Origin: Streptomyces scopuliridis RB72
Lineage (GTDB): Bacteria > Actinomycetota > Actinomycetes > Streptomycetales > Streptomycetaceae
DNA: 64,000 nucleotides
Direction: 5' to 3'
Assembly (NCBI RefSeq): GCF_000718095.1
Contig: NZ_JOEI01000019.1
Coordinates: 62,001-126,000, forward strand
The position numbers were made by a program, and so were the translations under genes. Shown one piece after another: positions 24,016 through 32,978 of the stretch. The first letter of the stretch is position 1; each line of letters opens with the position of its first letter. Under the pieces are notes generated by a model. The model saw only the letters and a program-made list of their open reading frames with translations, was not told the DNA's origin and ran no database searches.

Positions 24016-25992
24016 TTGCAAGGTTCCGTCCCCCCACGACCGAGATTCCCGCGTGGTCGCGCGCTGCGAGCGGGAGGTGTCGTCGCGTCCGCCGCGCTGC
24101 TGCTGCCCCTCGTCTCCGCAGCTCCGTCCGCCACCGCGGAACAGCCGGGATCCGGCGCGTTGCAGCGTGAGTTCGCCGCCGCGGCCGCGCGGTATCAGGT
24201 GCCGCAGAGCGTGCTGCTCGGCGTCTCGTATCTCCAGTCCCGCTGGGACACGCACAGCGGCGCCCCGAGCGTCACCGGCGGCTACGGCCCGATGCATCTG
24301 ACCGACGCCAGGACCGCGCTCGCCGACGCGCCGCACCACTCCGAGGGTACGGAGGACCCGCGCGGGGACACGTCGCGCGCGGTGAAGACCGTCACCGAGG
24401 CGGCGCTGCCCAAAGCCGCCGAACTGCCCGCCCGGCTGCGCACCCTGGACCGCGCCGCCGAGCTGACCGGGCTGCCCGCCAAGGAGCTGCGGCGGAGCCC
24501 CGCCGCCAATGTCCGGGGTGGCGCGGCGCTGCTGGCCGCGGCCCAGCGGGAGCTGGGACAGCCGCTGAGCGGCGATCCGGCCGACTGGTACGGAGCGGTG
24601 GCCCGGTTCTCCGGAGCGGACGACTCCGCTACCGCCGCGACGTACGCCGATGATGTGTACGACGTGATCAGGAACGGCGAGCGCCGTACGACGGACAGCG
24701 GCCAGCGGGTGGCGCTGCGCGCGGCTCCCCAGGTCTCACCCGACACCGCGCAGACCGCGCGGCTCGGTCTGCGCACGGCCGACACGGGGCAGGCCGAGTG
24801 TCCCAGCTCGGTCGCCTGCGAGTGGATCCCGGCGCCGTACGCGGAGTTCGGCGAGGACGACTACGGCAACCACGACAAGGCCGACCGGCCGAAGTCCCAG
24901 TCGGTCGACTACATCATCATCCATGACACCGAGGGCTCCTGGGACACCACTCTCAGGCTGATCCAGGACCCGAAATATGTGTCGTGGAACTACACGCTGC
25001 GCTCGTCCGACGGGCATATCGCCCAGCATGTGGCGACCAAGGATATCGGCTGGCACGCCGGCAACTGGTACATCAACTCCAAGTCGGTGGGTCTGGAGCA
25101 CGAGGGCTTCCTCGCCGCGCCGGACGCCTGGTACACGGAGGCGATGTACCGCACCTCCGCGCGGCTGGTCGGGTATCTGGCGAAGAAGTACGACATCCCG
25201 CTGAACCGTCAGCACATCCTGGGCCATGACAATGTGCCCGGCACGACCACCGCGACGATCCCCGGGATGCACACCGACCCGGGCCCCTACTGGGACTGGG
25301 CGCACTACTTCCAGCTCCTCGGCAAGCCGTTCGAGCCGACCGCGGGGCCGGCCGCGTCCGTGGTCACGATCCGTCCGGACTACGCGGCCAACCAGCCGTC
25401 GTACACCGGCTGCGAGAAGGCGGGCCAGGCCTGCGCCCCGCACGGCTCGGGCGCCGTACGGCTGCACACCGCGCCGGCCGAGGACGCGCCGCTCGTGAAG
25501 GACATCGGGCTGCGGCCCGGCGGCCAGGACTCCACGACCGACGTCAACGACCTGGGCGCCCGCGCCTCGACCGGCCAGCAGTACGCGGTCGCCGGGCGCG
25601 AGGGCGACTGGACGGCGATCTGGTACCTCGGCCAGAAGGCGTGGTTCCACAACCCGCGTAAGAGCCCGACCGCCGTGGGCGCCAAGGCGCCGGTGCTGAC
25701 GCCGAAGGCCGGGCTCGCGGAGATCCCGGTGTACGGACGGGCCTATCCGGAGGCCGGGGCCTATCCGGAGGGGGTGCCGGTCCAGACGGTCTCGGCGTTC
25801 CCCTACAAGCTGCTCGCAGGCCAGCGCTATGTGGTGGGCGCCGAGGCGCCGAGCGAGTACTACTTCGCGCCGACCTTCGACACCGCCGGACACCGGGTGG
25901 TGCGGGGCAATGACACGTACTACGAGATCCAGTTCGGGCACCGGGTCGCCTATGTGAAGGCGGCCGATGTGGAGGTGCGTCCGGCGCGCTGA
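24016..25992 (+). CDS. Secreted N-acetylmuramoyl-L-alanine amidase (PGRP/Amidase_2 type)
   Basis: A 658-residue exported peptidoglycan amidase. An Arg-rich n-region and hydrophobic core form the signal peptide (1-42). Residues about 50-215 form a helical, lysozyme-like module (YQVPQSVLLGVSYLQSRWD, GYGPMHLTD). The Amidase_2/PGRP domain (about 290-430) carries zinc-ligand segments YIIIHDTEG and MHTDPG, the NYTLRSSDGHIAQHV strand and GHDNVPG. The C-terminal 200 residues look like SH3-type wall-binding repeats. It should release stem peptides from MurNAc. The start is TTG at 24016, five bases after GGAGG; an upstream ATG at 23926 would place 30 unlikely residues before the signal peptide. A textbook terminator follows. 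Confidence 0.9.
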   Translation: MQGSVPPRPRFPRGRALRAGGVVASAALLLPLVSAAPSATAEQPGSGALQREFAAAAARYQVPQSVLLGVSYLQSRWDTHSGAPSVTGGYGPMHLTDARTALADAPHHSEGTEDPRGDTSRAVKTVTEAALPKAAELPARLRTLDRAAELTGLPAKELRRSPAANVRGGAALLAAAQRELGQPLSGDPADWYGAVARFSGADDSATAATYADDVYDVIRNGERRTTDSGQRVALRAAPQVSPDTAQTARLGLRTADTGQAECPSSVACEWIPAPYAEFGEDDYGNHDKADRPKSQSVDYIIIHDTEGSWDTTLRLIQDPKYVSWNYTLRSSDGHIAQHVATKDIGWHAGNWYINSKSVGLEHEGFLAAPDAWYTEAMYRTSARLVGYLAKKYDIPLNRQHILGHDNVPGTTTATIPGMHTDPGPYWDWAHYFQLLGKPFEPTAGPAASVVTIRPDYAANQPSYTGCEKAGQACAPHGSGAVRLHTAPAEDAPLVKDIGLRPGGQDSTTDVNDLGARASTGQQYAVAGREGDWTAIWYLGQKAWFHNPRKSPTAVGAKAPVLTPKAGLAEIPVYGRAYPEAGAYPEGVPVQTVSAFPYKLLAGQRYVVGAEAPSEYYFAPTFDTAGHRVVRGNDTYYEIQFGHRVAYVKAADVEVRPAR

Positions 25993-26012
25993 TACCGAAC
26001 CGGCAGGGGGAT

Positions 26013-26057
26013 GCCGGGCGTCACCGGCCACGGGGGAGCCGGTGACGCCCGGCTTTT
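26013..26057 (+). terminator. Rho-independent terminator after the amidase gene
   Basis: A perfect 16-bp stem (26013-26028 with 26038-26053, starting GCCGGGCGTCACC) with a 9-nt loop is followed directly by TTTTGT, a rare complete U tract in this GC-rich DNA. Confidence 0.9.
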
Positions 26058-26123
26058 GTCTGCGCGAGTACGCCGGTATGCGGGGACGGGGTGTGCGGGT
26101 ACGCGCGGATCGGCAGCGCGGAG

Positions 26124-27230
26124 TCAGTAGCGCAGGACAGCGGCGATGCGGTCGTGGGCGGCGAGCCCGTCGTCCGGGAGGAACACCACCTCGGCGCCGC
26201 CGTCCAGGGCCGCTTCGACGAGTTCGTCGACGATGTCCTCGCGTACGTCGGGGCCCACGGCGGCCTCGTCGACCGGAATCAGATGGCCGTCGCTGACGCG
26301 GACCGTACGGCGGTAGCGCTCTTCGAGCGCGACCAGATCGGCCCGCTTCTCGCGCACCGACTCCCAGACCTCGTCGAGTCCGGCGGCGAAGGTGCGCCGG
26401 CCCTTGGCGTCGTCCAGCCGGGTCAGTACCTCGGCCATCTCCCGGCGCGCGTACTCCTCGACCACGGGCTGGAGTTCCTTCAGCAGGACGGGGGCGGGAC
26501 CTTCCGTCAGACCGCCCTTGACCAGCCGTCCGACAGCCGTGTGCGTGGCGTTGCCCGCCTCGTCCAGCAGGGCGAGCGCGGGGGCGAGGCCGACCAGATG
26601 GAGCGGCCGGGGCCGCCGGGCCAGCACCGCGCCCATGGCCTCGTCGACGGACCGCAGAAAGCGGCGGGTCTCCTCGTCGGTGAAGGTGCTCGGGGTGTCG
26701 CCGATCCGTTCCTCGCGTTCGACGTCCCAGGTCTCCTCCGGCGGCGTCATGGGAAATCCGTCCTCGCGGTGCTCGCGCAGGGACTCACCGGATCCGCTCC
26801 AGAGCGTCGCGCGGTCGGCGGCGATCGCCAGTACCCAGAACGGCCGTGACTGCGCGGTGGCTGCCACGAGGTTCCGGGTCAGATAAGTGTCGGAGAGGAC
26901 GACGCGCTCGGGCACCTCGCGCGGCAGATACCAGACCCGGAACTCCCCGGCGTCGGCGAGCAGCAGCAGTCCGTCGAGCAGATGGCGCAGATCGACCTCG
27001 GCGACGGCCTTGTCGAGCTGTCCTCTGACCGCGGCACGGGACCGCTTGTCCAGATCCGGTTCGGCCTCCAGCCGGCGTCCCGCCTCGGCGAGCAGATTGC
27101 GCAGCCGTACCGCGTCCTGCTCGTGGCGGGGCCCGCGGCGGTGCGTGGGCATCGTCAGGGACACGGCCGGATAGGTGCGCTGCGCACGCAGCTCGCGCAG
27201 GACGTCGGGGTTCAGACCATTGCTGTCCAT
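26124..27230 (-). CDS. BaeRF3-family (archaeo-eukaryotic release-factor-like) protein
   Basis: A 368-residue cytoplasmic protein resembling the bacterial eRF1-like family BaeRF3. It begins with LRELRAQRTYPAVSLTMPTHRRGPRHEQDAVRLRNLLAEA, runs through a WYLPREVPERVVLSDTYLTRNL segment and an RNase-H-like middle (RPFWVLAIAADRATLW), and ends in a Pelota-type C-terminal domain (EVVFLPDDGLAAHDRIAAVLRY). The biochemical role of bacterial members is unresolved; a link to ribosomes or stress has been suggested for the superfamily. The ATG at 27230 follows AAGGGA eight bases upstream; the longer frame has no homology. Stand-alone gene between the amidase and GH95 genes. Confidence 0.85.
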   Translation of the reverse strand: MDSNGLNPDVLRELRAQRTYPAVSLTMPTHRRGPRHEQDAVRLRNLLAEAGRRLEAEPDLDKRSRAAVRGQLDKAVAEVDLRHLLDGLLLLADAGEFRVWYLPREVPERVVLSDTYLTRNLVAATAQSRPFWVLAIAADRATLWSGSGESLREHREDGFPMTPPEETWDVEREERIGDTPSTFTDEETRRFLRSVDEAMGAVLARRPRPLHLVGLAPALALLDEAGNATHTAVGRLVKGGLTEGPAPVLLKELQPVVEEYARREMAEVLTRLDDAKGRRTFAAGLDEVWESVREKRADLVALEERYRRTVRVSDGHLIPVDEAAVGPDVREDIVDELVEAALDGGAEVVFLPDDGLAAHDRIAAVLRY

Positions 27231-27415
27231 GCTGTCCCTTCGCTCGATGAAGGTCCGGCGGCGGGCGGACAGCCGCGTGCCGGCCCCCAGTCGTGCATCC
27301 ATCTTGCGCGATTCCGCCCGGTTCCGCAGGAGGGGCGGTCCACTCGGCTCCAAGGGCCCCACCGGCCGTGCGGCGGGCGGGGCCCCGGCCCGAGACCTGG
27401 ACCTGAGACCTGGAC

Positions 27416-29764
27416 CTACGGGGTGAACTCGTAGGTCTGTCCCGCGGTCGCCCGGAAGACCCGCTCACCGCCCGGCAACAGCGTGCTGCGCAGGGTCAGG
27501 TCCGTCGTACGGCTCGCGCGCAGCGTGATCCGGCTCGCCCTCCCGCCGCTCCAGCTGATGTCGAGCGTGACACCGCCGCGCGCCCGCAGCCCCGTCACCC
27601 GGCCGTTCGGCCAGGAGGCCGGCAGGGCGGGCAGGATCTCGATCGGGCCGTGCTGGCTCTGCACCAGCATCTCGGCGACCCCCGAGGTGGCGCCGAAGTT
27701 TCCGTCGATCTGGAAGGGCGGATGGGTGTCCCAGAGGTTGGGCAGGGTGGAGCTCTTGAGCTGCTCCGAGAGCATCTTGTGTGCGTGGTTGCCGTCCTTC
27801 AGCCGCGCCCAGAAGTTGATCTTCCATGCCTTGCTCCAGCCGGTCCCGCCGTCGCCGCGCGCGGTCAGCGAGACCTTGGCCGCCTCCGCCCACGTACTGC
27901 CCGCGACGATCTGCCGGCCCGGGTGGAGCCCGAAGAGATGCGAGACATGACGGTGGTCGTCGGTCCGGCTGTCCACATCGGTCTTCCACTCCTGGAGCTG
28001 GCCCCAGGAGCCGATACGGAGCCCGGGGTCGAGGCTGCCGAGGGCGGTCTCCAGCCGGGTACGGAAGTCGGGTGCGTCCCCCAGGGTTCTGGCGGCCTCC
28101 AGGGTGCTGGTGAACAGATCGTGCACGATCTGCTGGGACATCGCCGCGCCCACCGTGAAGTCCCCGTGCTCCGGTGAGTAGCTGGGCGTGACGACGAGCT
28201 TCCCGTCGCGCGGATCGGTGCGGAGATTGGCGAGCCAGAACTCCGCGGCCTCCTTCATCACCGGGTAGGCGGTGGAGCGCAGATAGTCGGTGGAGCCGTT
28301 GAACCGGTAGTGGTCGTAGAGCTGCTGGGTGAGCCAGGCCGCGGCCTCCGGGAACCAGAACGAGGTGGCCCAGTTGTGCACGCCGGTGAAGCCGAACGGG
28401 TTGGTCTCGTTCTGTACGACCCAGCCGGCCGAGCCGAAGATCTCCCGCGCGCTCACCCGGCCTGGCGCGCGCATCGCCTCGACATAGCGGTCGTAGGGCG
28501 CCGTGGTCTCGGCGAGGTTGGTGACCTCGGCGAGCCAGTAGTTCATCTGGAGGTTGATGTTGACGTGGTAGTCCGCCGACCAGGGCGGGTTGGTGACGTT
28601 GTTCCATACGCCCTGGAGGTTCGCGGGCAGGGAGCCGGCCCGCGAGGAGGCGATGAGCAGGTAGCGGCCGTACTGGAAGAACAGCGCTTCGAGCGCCCGG
28701 TCGGCGGCGCCGGTGCCCCCCGTGTACTGCGTCAGCAGCTGGTTGGTGGGCAGATCGGGGAGTTGCTGGCCGATGTCGAGCGAGACCCGGCCGAAGAGGG
28801 CGCCGTGGTCGTTCACATGGTCGGTGCGCAGGGCGTCGTACGAGCGGGCGGCGGCCGCGTCGACGGCGCTGGTGACGGCTCCGTGCGGGTCGGCGCCCCG
28901 GTAGCGCGGATAGGTATCGGCGTAGTCCGTACCGGCGGCGAGGACGAACCAGGCGCTGTTGGCACCGGTGACGGTGAGGGTGCCGTTCGCCCCCGCGCTG
29001 ACCCGGCCGCCATCGGTCCGTACCCGGATCTGGGTCTCGAACCGCATCCCGTTGTCCTGGAGCGCGCCCTTGACGGTGAGCCGGTCGCCGCTCGCCGTCG
29101 CGGTGAAATCGGTGCGCGGCGAGGTGTAGCGCAAGGTGAAGCCGATCTTCCCCGGCTGGTTGGCGGAGAACCGGCCGACGATGACCTTGCCGGGGTAGGA
29201 GGCGAAGAACTCCCGTGTGTACGCGACGCCTTGGTGGGTGTACGTGACGGCGGCGAGCGCGGACGCGAGGTCGAGCGTACGGCGGTAGGAGCCGTCGGGG
29301 GACGAGGGGGCGCCCGGTACGGCCAGTTCGAGATCGCCCAGTACCTGGTACGCGCCGAAGCCGTGCTTCGGCTGGCCGAGTTCGGCGGCGACGGCCTCCG
29401 GGGTGAGCTTGCCCTCCGTGTCGAGGCGCCGCTGTACGGAGGCGAGCACTCCGGGCCGGGGCTGGGTCCAGTTGCCGTGGTCGTACCCGGCGGCCCCGGG
29501 GCCGCCGGTCCACAGGGTCTTCTCGTTGAGGGTGAGGCGCTCGGTGGCGAGGGTGCCGAACACGCTCGCCCCGAGCGCGCCACTGCCGATGGGCAGCGAC
29601 TCGCGCTCCCAGTCGGCGGCGGGTGCCTGATACCTGAGCGTCAATTCATCGGAGGGGTTAACGGCGGCTGCGGCTCCGAATATCGCCGGAATGCCCAGCG
29701 TCAGTGCGCCCGTTGCCCCGAGCGCGGACTTGATCGTGGTTCTGCGGCTCATCCCAGGGGTCAT
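27416..29764 (-). CDS. Tat-exported GH95 alpha-L-fucosidase-like glycosidase
   Basis: A 782-residue glycosidase of family GH95 (inverting alpha-L-fucosidase or alpha-L-galactosidase). A twin-arginine signal (MSRRTTIKSALGATGALTLGI) exports it folded. The N-terminal beta-domain starts LRYQAPAADWERESLPIGSGALGASVFG and LTLNEKTLWTGGPG, hallmark GH95 segments. The alpha/alpha toroid contains NLQGVWNN, HVNINLQMNYW, TGVHNWATSFWFPEAAAWLTQQLYDHYRF and the C-terminal FQIDGNFGATSGVAEML block. It should remove fucose from plant xyloglucan or glycoproteins. Length is normal and no key block is missing. ATG at 29764 is used; GTG at 29773 or ATG at 29752 remain possible. No transporter genes lie beside it. 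Confidence 0.93.
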   Translation of the reverse strand: MTPGMSRRTTIKSALGATGALTLGIPAIFGAAAAVNPSDELTLRYQAPAADWERESLPIGSGALGASVFGTLATERLTLNEKTLWTGGPGAAGYDHGNWTQPRPGVLASVQRRLDTEGKLTPEAVAAELGQPKHGFGAYQVLGDLELAVPGAPSSPDGSYRRTLDLASALAAVTYTHQGVAYTREFFASYPGKVIVGRFSANQPGKIGFTLRYTSPRTDFTATASGDRLTVKGALQDNGMRFETQIRVRTDGGRVSAGANGTLTVTGANSAWFVLAAGTDYADTYPRYRGADPHGAVTSAVDAAAARSYDALRTDHVNDHGALFGRVSLDIGQQLPDLPTNQLLTQYTGGTGAADRALEALFFQYGRYLLIASSRAGSLPANLQGVWNNVTNPPWSADYHVNINLQMNYWLAEVTNLAETTAPYDRYVEAMRAPGRVSAREIFGSAGWVVQNETNPFGFTGVHNWATSFWFPEAAAWLTQQLYDHYRFNGSTDYLRSTAYPVMKEAAEFWLANLRTDPRDGKLVVTPSYSPEHGDFTVGAAMSQQIVHDLFTSTLEAARTLGDAPDFRTRLETALGSLDPGLRIGSWGQLQEWKTDVDSRTDDHRHVSHLFGLHPGRQIVAGSTWAEAAKVSLTARGDGGTGWSKAWKINFWARLKDGNHAHKMLSEQLKSSTLPNLWDTHPPFQIDGNFGATSGVAEMLVQSQHGPIEILPALPASWPNGRVTGLRARGGVTLDISWSGGRASRITLRASRTTDLTLRSTLLPGGERVFRATAGQTYEFTP

Positions 29765-29913
29765 GGCAGGCACGGTAAAAGTCCGATGACTGAAATGGCA
29801 AGGGACATGACAAATTCGCTCCCGCCGGTGTGGACCTGGCCGGTACCGGCCGTGGTCGTTACCGTGCGGGAGCGATCGATCGGCTCCTGGCTCGACGCTG
29901 CTGTACCCCTGAC

Positions 29914-30414
29914 TCAGCCCTGCTGGAACAGCTCCGCGGGCAGCGGCTTCAGCAGCGCGTAGAGATCGTCCGTGATCGGCCGGTCCCAGCTGGCGATGGT
30001 CACCAGCACATCGTCACTGCGGTCGAACTGCACGCAGGAGATCCGGCTTTCCGAGAGCTTGAGGCGGCGCACGATCAGGAGGTTGTCCCCCTGCATCACC
30101 GGGATGTCCTCGGCGCCGGTCACCTCGACCGGCTCCTCGTTCTCCAGCGCCAGCAGCAGCTGGGCCACCTCGAACGGAATCTGCCCGTCGGCCAGCTCGC
30201 GGGCGGGCGACCCCGCGGGCAGATTGCCGATGATCATCGCGGGGCCGCGGCCACCGAACAGGTCGTACCGGAGGAAGACACCCTGGCAGCTGCCATCGGG
30301 CGCGGGCAGCAGCCCCGCCCCCAGATTGCCGGGCCAGTCACCCGGATCCATGGCCAGGACATCGAAGTCCGGGCCCGCGGGTGTGGCGGCGCTGCGGCGG
30401 CGGAGAAAGGACAT
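29914..30414 (-). CDS. Conserved hypothetical protein
   Basis: A 166-residue soluble protein I cannot assign. No signal peptide or membrane helix. The pattern is mixed alpha/beta: DFDVLAMDPGDWPGNLGAGLLPAPDGSCQGVFLRYDLFG, then RGPAMIIGNLPAGSPARELADGQIPFEVAQLLLALENEEPVEV, a short basic strand MQGDNLLIVRRLKL and a C-terminal DDVLVTIASWDRPITDDLYALL. The composition and length suggest a conserved actinomycete protein rather than a random frame. It precedes a DUF397 gene on the same strand, with 105 bases between them, so they may be read together from separate promoters. Confidence 0.7.
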   Translation of the reverse strand: MSFLRRRSAATPAGPDFDVLAMDPGDWPGNLGAGLLPAPDGSCQGVFLRYDLFGGRGPAMIIGNLPAGSPARELADGQIPFEVAQLLLALENEEPVEVTGAEDIPVMQGDNLLIVRRLKLSESRISCVQFDRSDDVLVTIASWDRPITDDLYALLKPLPAELFQQG

Positions 30415-30519
30415 CCCACCATGGTACGGGTTCGCGCCACTTCACCGGAGCCGGCCGCCCACGCTCTGTCAGCCGGGACGCGCCCCGTCCGCTTCGCCGG
30501 CCGCGTCGGTCCCGTCCCC

Positions 30520-30762
30520 TCAGGTGAGGTCGAACTCCCCGTCGCGCGCGTTGATCACGAAGGCCCGCCACTCGGCCGGGCTGAAGATCAGCGACGGGCT
30601 CTCCGGCCGGCCGCTGTTGCGCATGGCGATGAACCCTTCGACGAAGGCGATCTGGACGTCACCCGTACCCCGGCTGCTCGACTGCCAGTCCGCGTTGCTC
30701 AGATCGAGTTCCGGCTTCTCCCAGCCCGAAAGCGGCTTATGGGTGGTGGTGCTCTCAGTCAC
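30520..30762 (-). CDS. DUF397-domain small protein
   Basis: An 80-residue protein matching DUF397, a very common Streptomyces family: ADWQSSSRGTGDVQIAFVEGFIAMRNSGRPESPSLIFSPAEWRAFVINARDGEFD contains the usual W.SS, the strand pair around valine-rich V.IAFVEG, the RdS.P block and the SPAEWRAFV helix. DUF397 proteins normally sit next to an XRE-type regulator and modulate it as antitoxin-like or regulatory partners. No XRE gene is adjacent here, so this is an orphan copy that may act on a regulator elsewhere. GTG start at 30762 with GGAG upstream. Confidence 0.88.
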   Translation of the reverse strand: MTESTTTHKPLSGWEKPELDLSNADWQSSSRGTGDVQIAFVEGFIAMRNSGRPESPSLIFSPAEWRAFVINARDGEFDLT

Positions 30763-30854
30763 GTCCTGCTCCTCCCGCTGCGTCGTCCCTGGGTCACCCT
30801 ATCGACCGGCGTCGGTCCCGGACAGGCCGCGGCGCGAGGCGCGGGCGGGACGGG

Positions 30855-31481
30855 TCAGGGCCGGCAGACGGAGCCGAGGGAGCGGTGCAGCGCCGTCATA
30901 TGCGGGGCGTCCAGCCGCAGTTCGCCGCCCGTCACGACCGCCGAGGCCAGCAGCACACCGCCGCAGTACGGTGCGCCGCGGTCCTGAATGGTGCGCGCGA
31001 TCGCCCGTACGAGCGCGTCACTGACGCGGTTGATCTCCGCGCGCACCTCGGCGAGATCGGGCCGGACGGACGGTGCCTCGGACGGACGTGCGTCCCAGCG
31101 GCGGTGCAGCGCCCGCTGGACGTCCTTGTTCGCCTCGATCTGGTCCCGGAAGATCCGTACCGTCGCGGCGGGCTCGGCCCCGAGCTCGCCGGCCTCCCGG
31201 GCGACCTCGTCCAGGACCTGCCGCTCACGTACGGGATCGTCCACGGGACTGCCGGTGCCCCACTTCGCCGCCGCGACCAGATCGGCGGTGGCCAGCCGCC
31301 GCGCGGACAGCTCGGCGATCGGGGAGAGGCGCGCGTACGGCCCCGGAGCTGCCGCGGGTACGGCACGGGCCGTGCCGGTCCCGGCTCCCGCGAGCAGGAC
31401 GGTGGCGACGCTCGCCGTGGTCACGGCCGAGGCGATCAGTCGCCGTACGGACGGGGTCGGACGCGAGGGGGTCGGGCGCAC
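30855..31481 (-). CDS. Secreted AroQ-type chorismate mutase
   Basis: A 208-residue exported chorismate mutase (chorismate to prephenate), similar to the exported AroQ-gamma class of mycobacteria and other actinomycetes. A signal peptide (1-40) is followed by an all-helical domain: SARRLATADLVAAAKWGTGSPVDDPVRERQVLDEVA contains the catalytic Lys/Arg region, then AATVRIFRDQIEANKDVQ and a C-terminal pair of cysteines (PYCGG and GSVCRP) placed for the disulfide of this class. The physiological role of exported mutases is unclear. The GTG at 31481 lies five bases after GGAGAGG; the frame continues upstream without homology. Divergent from paaK. Confidence 0.9.
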   Translation of the reverse strand: MRPTPSRPTPSVRRLIASAVTTASVATVLLAGAGTGTARAVPAAAPGPYARLSPIAELSARRLATADLVAAAKWGTGSPVDDPVRERQVLDEVAREAGELGAEPAATVRIFRDQIEANKDVQRALHRRWDARPSEAPSVRPDLAEVRAEINRVSDALVRAIARTIQDRGAPYCGGVLLASAVVTGGELRLDAPHMTALHRSLGSVCRP

Positions 31482-31609
31482 AGCGGCCTCTCCGGGGTGG
31501 GGTTTCCGAGCGTAGAGGGGCGGGGCCGCCGGTGTGCGGGGAATCGCCACGTGGGCCGTGTCGCGGCTCTTGACGCTCGTCGGCACTCCTGAATTACTGA
31601 TCCCGGGAC

Positions 31610-31633
31610 GATCAACCGAATGATCGGTCGATC
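31610..31633. promoter_or_regulatory. 24-bp palindromic operator before paaK
   Basis: GATC-A-ACCG-N6-CGGT-C-GATC (31610-31633) is symmetric at eight of nine paired positions and resembles the ACCG-N6-CGGT core I recall for PaaR-type TetR operators. It sits about 40 bases upstream of the paaK start and downstream of TTGACG at 31570. No regulator gene is adjacent. Confidence 0.5.
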
Positions 31634-31670
31634 GGATGTCCGCACTGTCCGAGGGACCGGGAGAGCGCCC

Positions 31671-32957
31671 ATGACACCTCTGCTGGACGCGGCGGAACAG
31701 CTCAGCCGCGAGGAGCTGGCCGCCCTGCAACTGGAGCGGCTGCGCGCCACACTGCGGCACGCCTACGAGAACGTCGGCCACTACCGGCTGGCCTTCGACC
31801 GGGCGGGGCTGCGCCCCGAGGACTGCCGCTCGCTCGCCGATCTGGCGCGCTTCCCGTTCACCGCCAAGGCCGATCTGCGGGACAACTATCCGTTCGGGAT
31901 GTTCGCCGTGGACCAGTCGGAGGTACGGCGTATCCACGCCTCCAGCGGCACCACGGGCCGGCCGACCGTCGTCGGGTACACGCAGCGGGATCTGGACACC
32001 TGGGCCGATGTGGTGGCCCGCTCGATCCGCGCGGCCGGCGGGCGCCCCGGGCACAAGGTCCATGTGGCCTACGGCTACGGGCTCTTCACCGGCGGACTCG
32101 GCGCGCACTACGGCGCGGAGCGGCTCGGCTGTACGGTGATCCCCGCGTCCGGGGGCATGACCGCCCGCCAGGTCCAGCTGATCCAGGACTTCCGCCCCGA
32201 GATCATCATGGTGACGCCGTCGTACATGCTGACGCTGCTCGACGAGTTCGAGCGCCAGGGCGTGGACCCCCGTACGACCTCGCTCCAGGTGGGCATCTTC
32301 GGCGCCGAGCCCTGGACGGAGGAGATGCGGCGCGAGATCGAGGAGCGGTTCGCGATCGACGCGGTCGACATCTACGGGCTGTCGGAGGTGATGGGCCCGG
32401 GGGTCGCCCAGGAGTGCGTGGAGACCAAGGACGGTCTGCACATCTGGGAAGATCATTTCTATCCGGAAGTGGTCGATCCGTTCACCGGGGAGGTGCTGCC
32501 GGACGGCGCGGAGGGCGAGTTGGTCTTCACCTCGCTCACCAAGGAGGCGATGCCGGTGATCCGCTACCGGACCCGGGATCTCACCCGGCTGCTGCCCGGT
32601 ACGGCCCGGGTCTTCCGCCGGATGGAGAAGATCACGGGCCGGTCCGACGACATGGTGATCCTGCGCGGGGTGAACCTCTTCCCCACCCAGATCGAGGAGA
32701 TCGTGCTGCGTACGCCGGGGGTGGCCCCGCACTTCCAGCTCCGGCTGACCCGCGAGGGCCGGATGGACGCGCTGACGGTACGGGCCGAGGCCCGCGCGAA
32801 CGCGACCTCCGCGCAGCGAGCGGACGCGGTGCGGGCGATCGCCGCGGCGGTCAAGGACGGGGTGGGGGTCTCGGTGGCGGTGGAGGTCGTGGATCCGGAG
32901 ACCCTGGAGCGCTCGGTGGGCAAGATCAAGCGGATCGTGGACCTCAGACCCCACTGA
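31671..32957 (+). CDS. paaK: Phenylacetate-CoA ligase
   Basis: A 428-residue cytoplasmic AMP-forming ligase that activates phenylacetate to phenylacetyl-CoA, the entry step of the paa catabolic pathway. The phosphate loop reads ASSGTTGRPTVVGYTQ (about 93-108), the GIFGAEPWTEEMR and VDIYGLSEVMGPGVAQEC blocks are those of PaaK, and IRYRTRDLTRLLPG, ITGRSDDMVILRGVNLFPTQIEEIVL and the C-terminal KIKRIVDLRPH lysine motif complete the enzyme. The ATG at 31671 starts MTPLLDAAEQLSREEL; ATG at 31620 would lie on the operator. No other paa genes are nearby, so it may act alone or with a distant cluster. Confidence 0.93.
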   Translation: MTPLLDAAEQLSREELAALQLERLRATLRHAYENVGHYRLAFDRAGLRPEDCRSLADLARFPFTAKADLRDNYPFGMFAVDQSEVRRIHASSGTTGRPTVVGYTQRDLDTWADVVARSIRAAGGRPGHKVHVAYGYGLFTGGLGAHYGAERLGCTVIPASGGMTARQVQLIQDFRPEIIMVTPSYMLTLLDEFERQGVDPRTTSLQVGIFGAEPWTEEMRREIEERFAIDAVDIYGLSEVMGPGVAQECVETKDGLHIWEDHFYPEVVDPFTGEVLPDGAEGELVFTSLTKEAMPVIRYRTRDLTRLLPGTARVFRRMEKITGRSDDMVILRGVNLFPTQIEEIVLRTPGVAPHFQLRLTREGRMDALTVRAEARANATSAQRADAVRAIAAAVKDGVGVSVAVEVVDPETLERSVGKIKRIVDLRPH

Positions 32958-32978
32958 GCCCGGGTCCCGAGCGGTGGC

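Noticed and set aside
30520..30762. Toxin-antitoxin pair with the DUF397 protein
   Set aside because: No adjacent XRE or toxin-like gene; the gap to the next gene is 105 bases.
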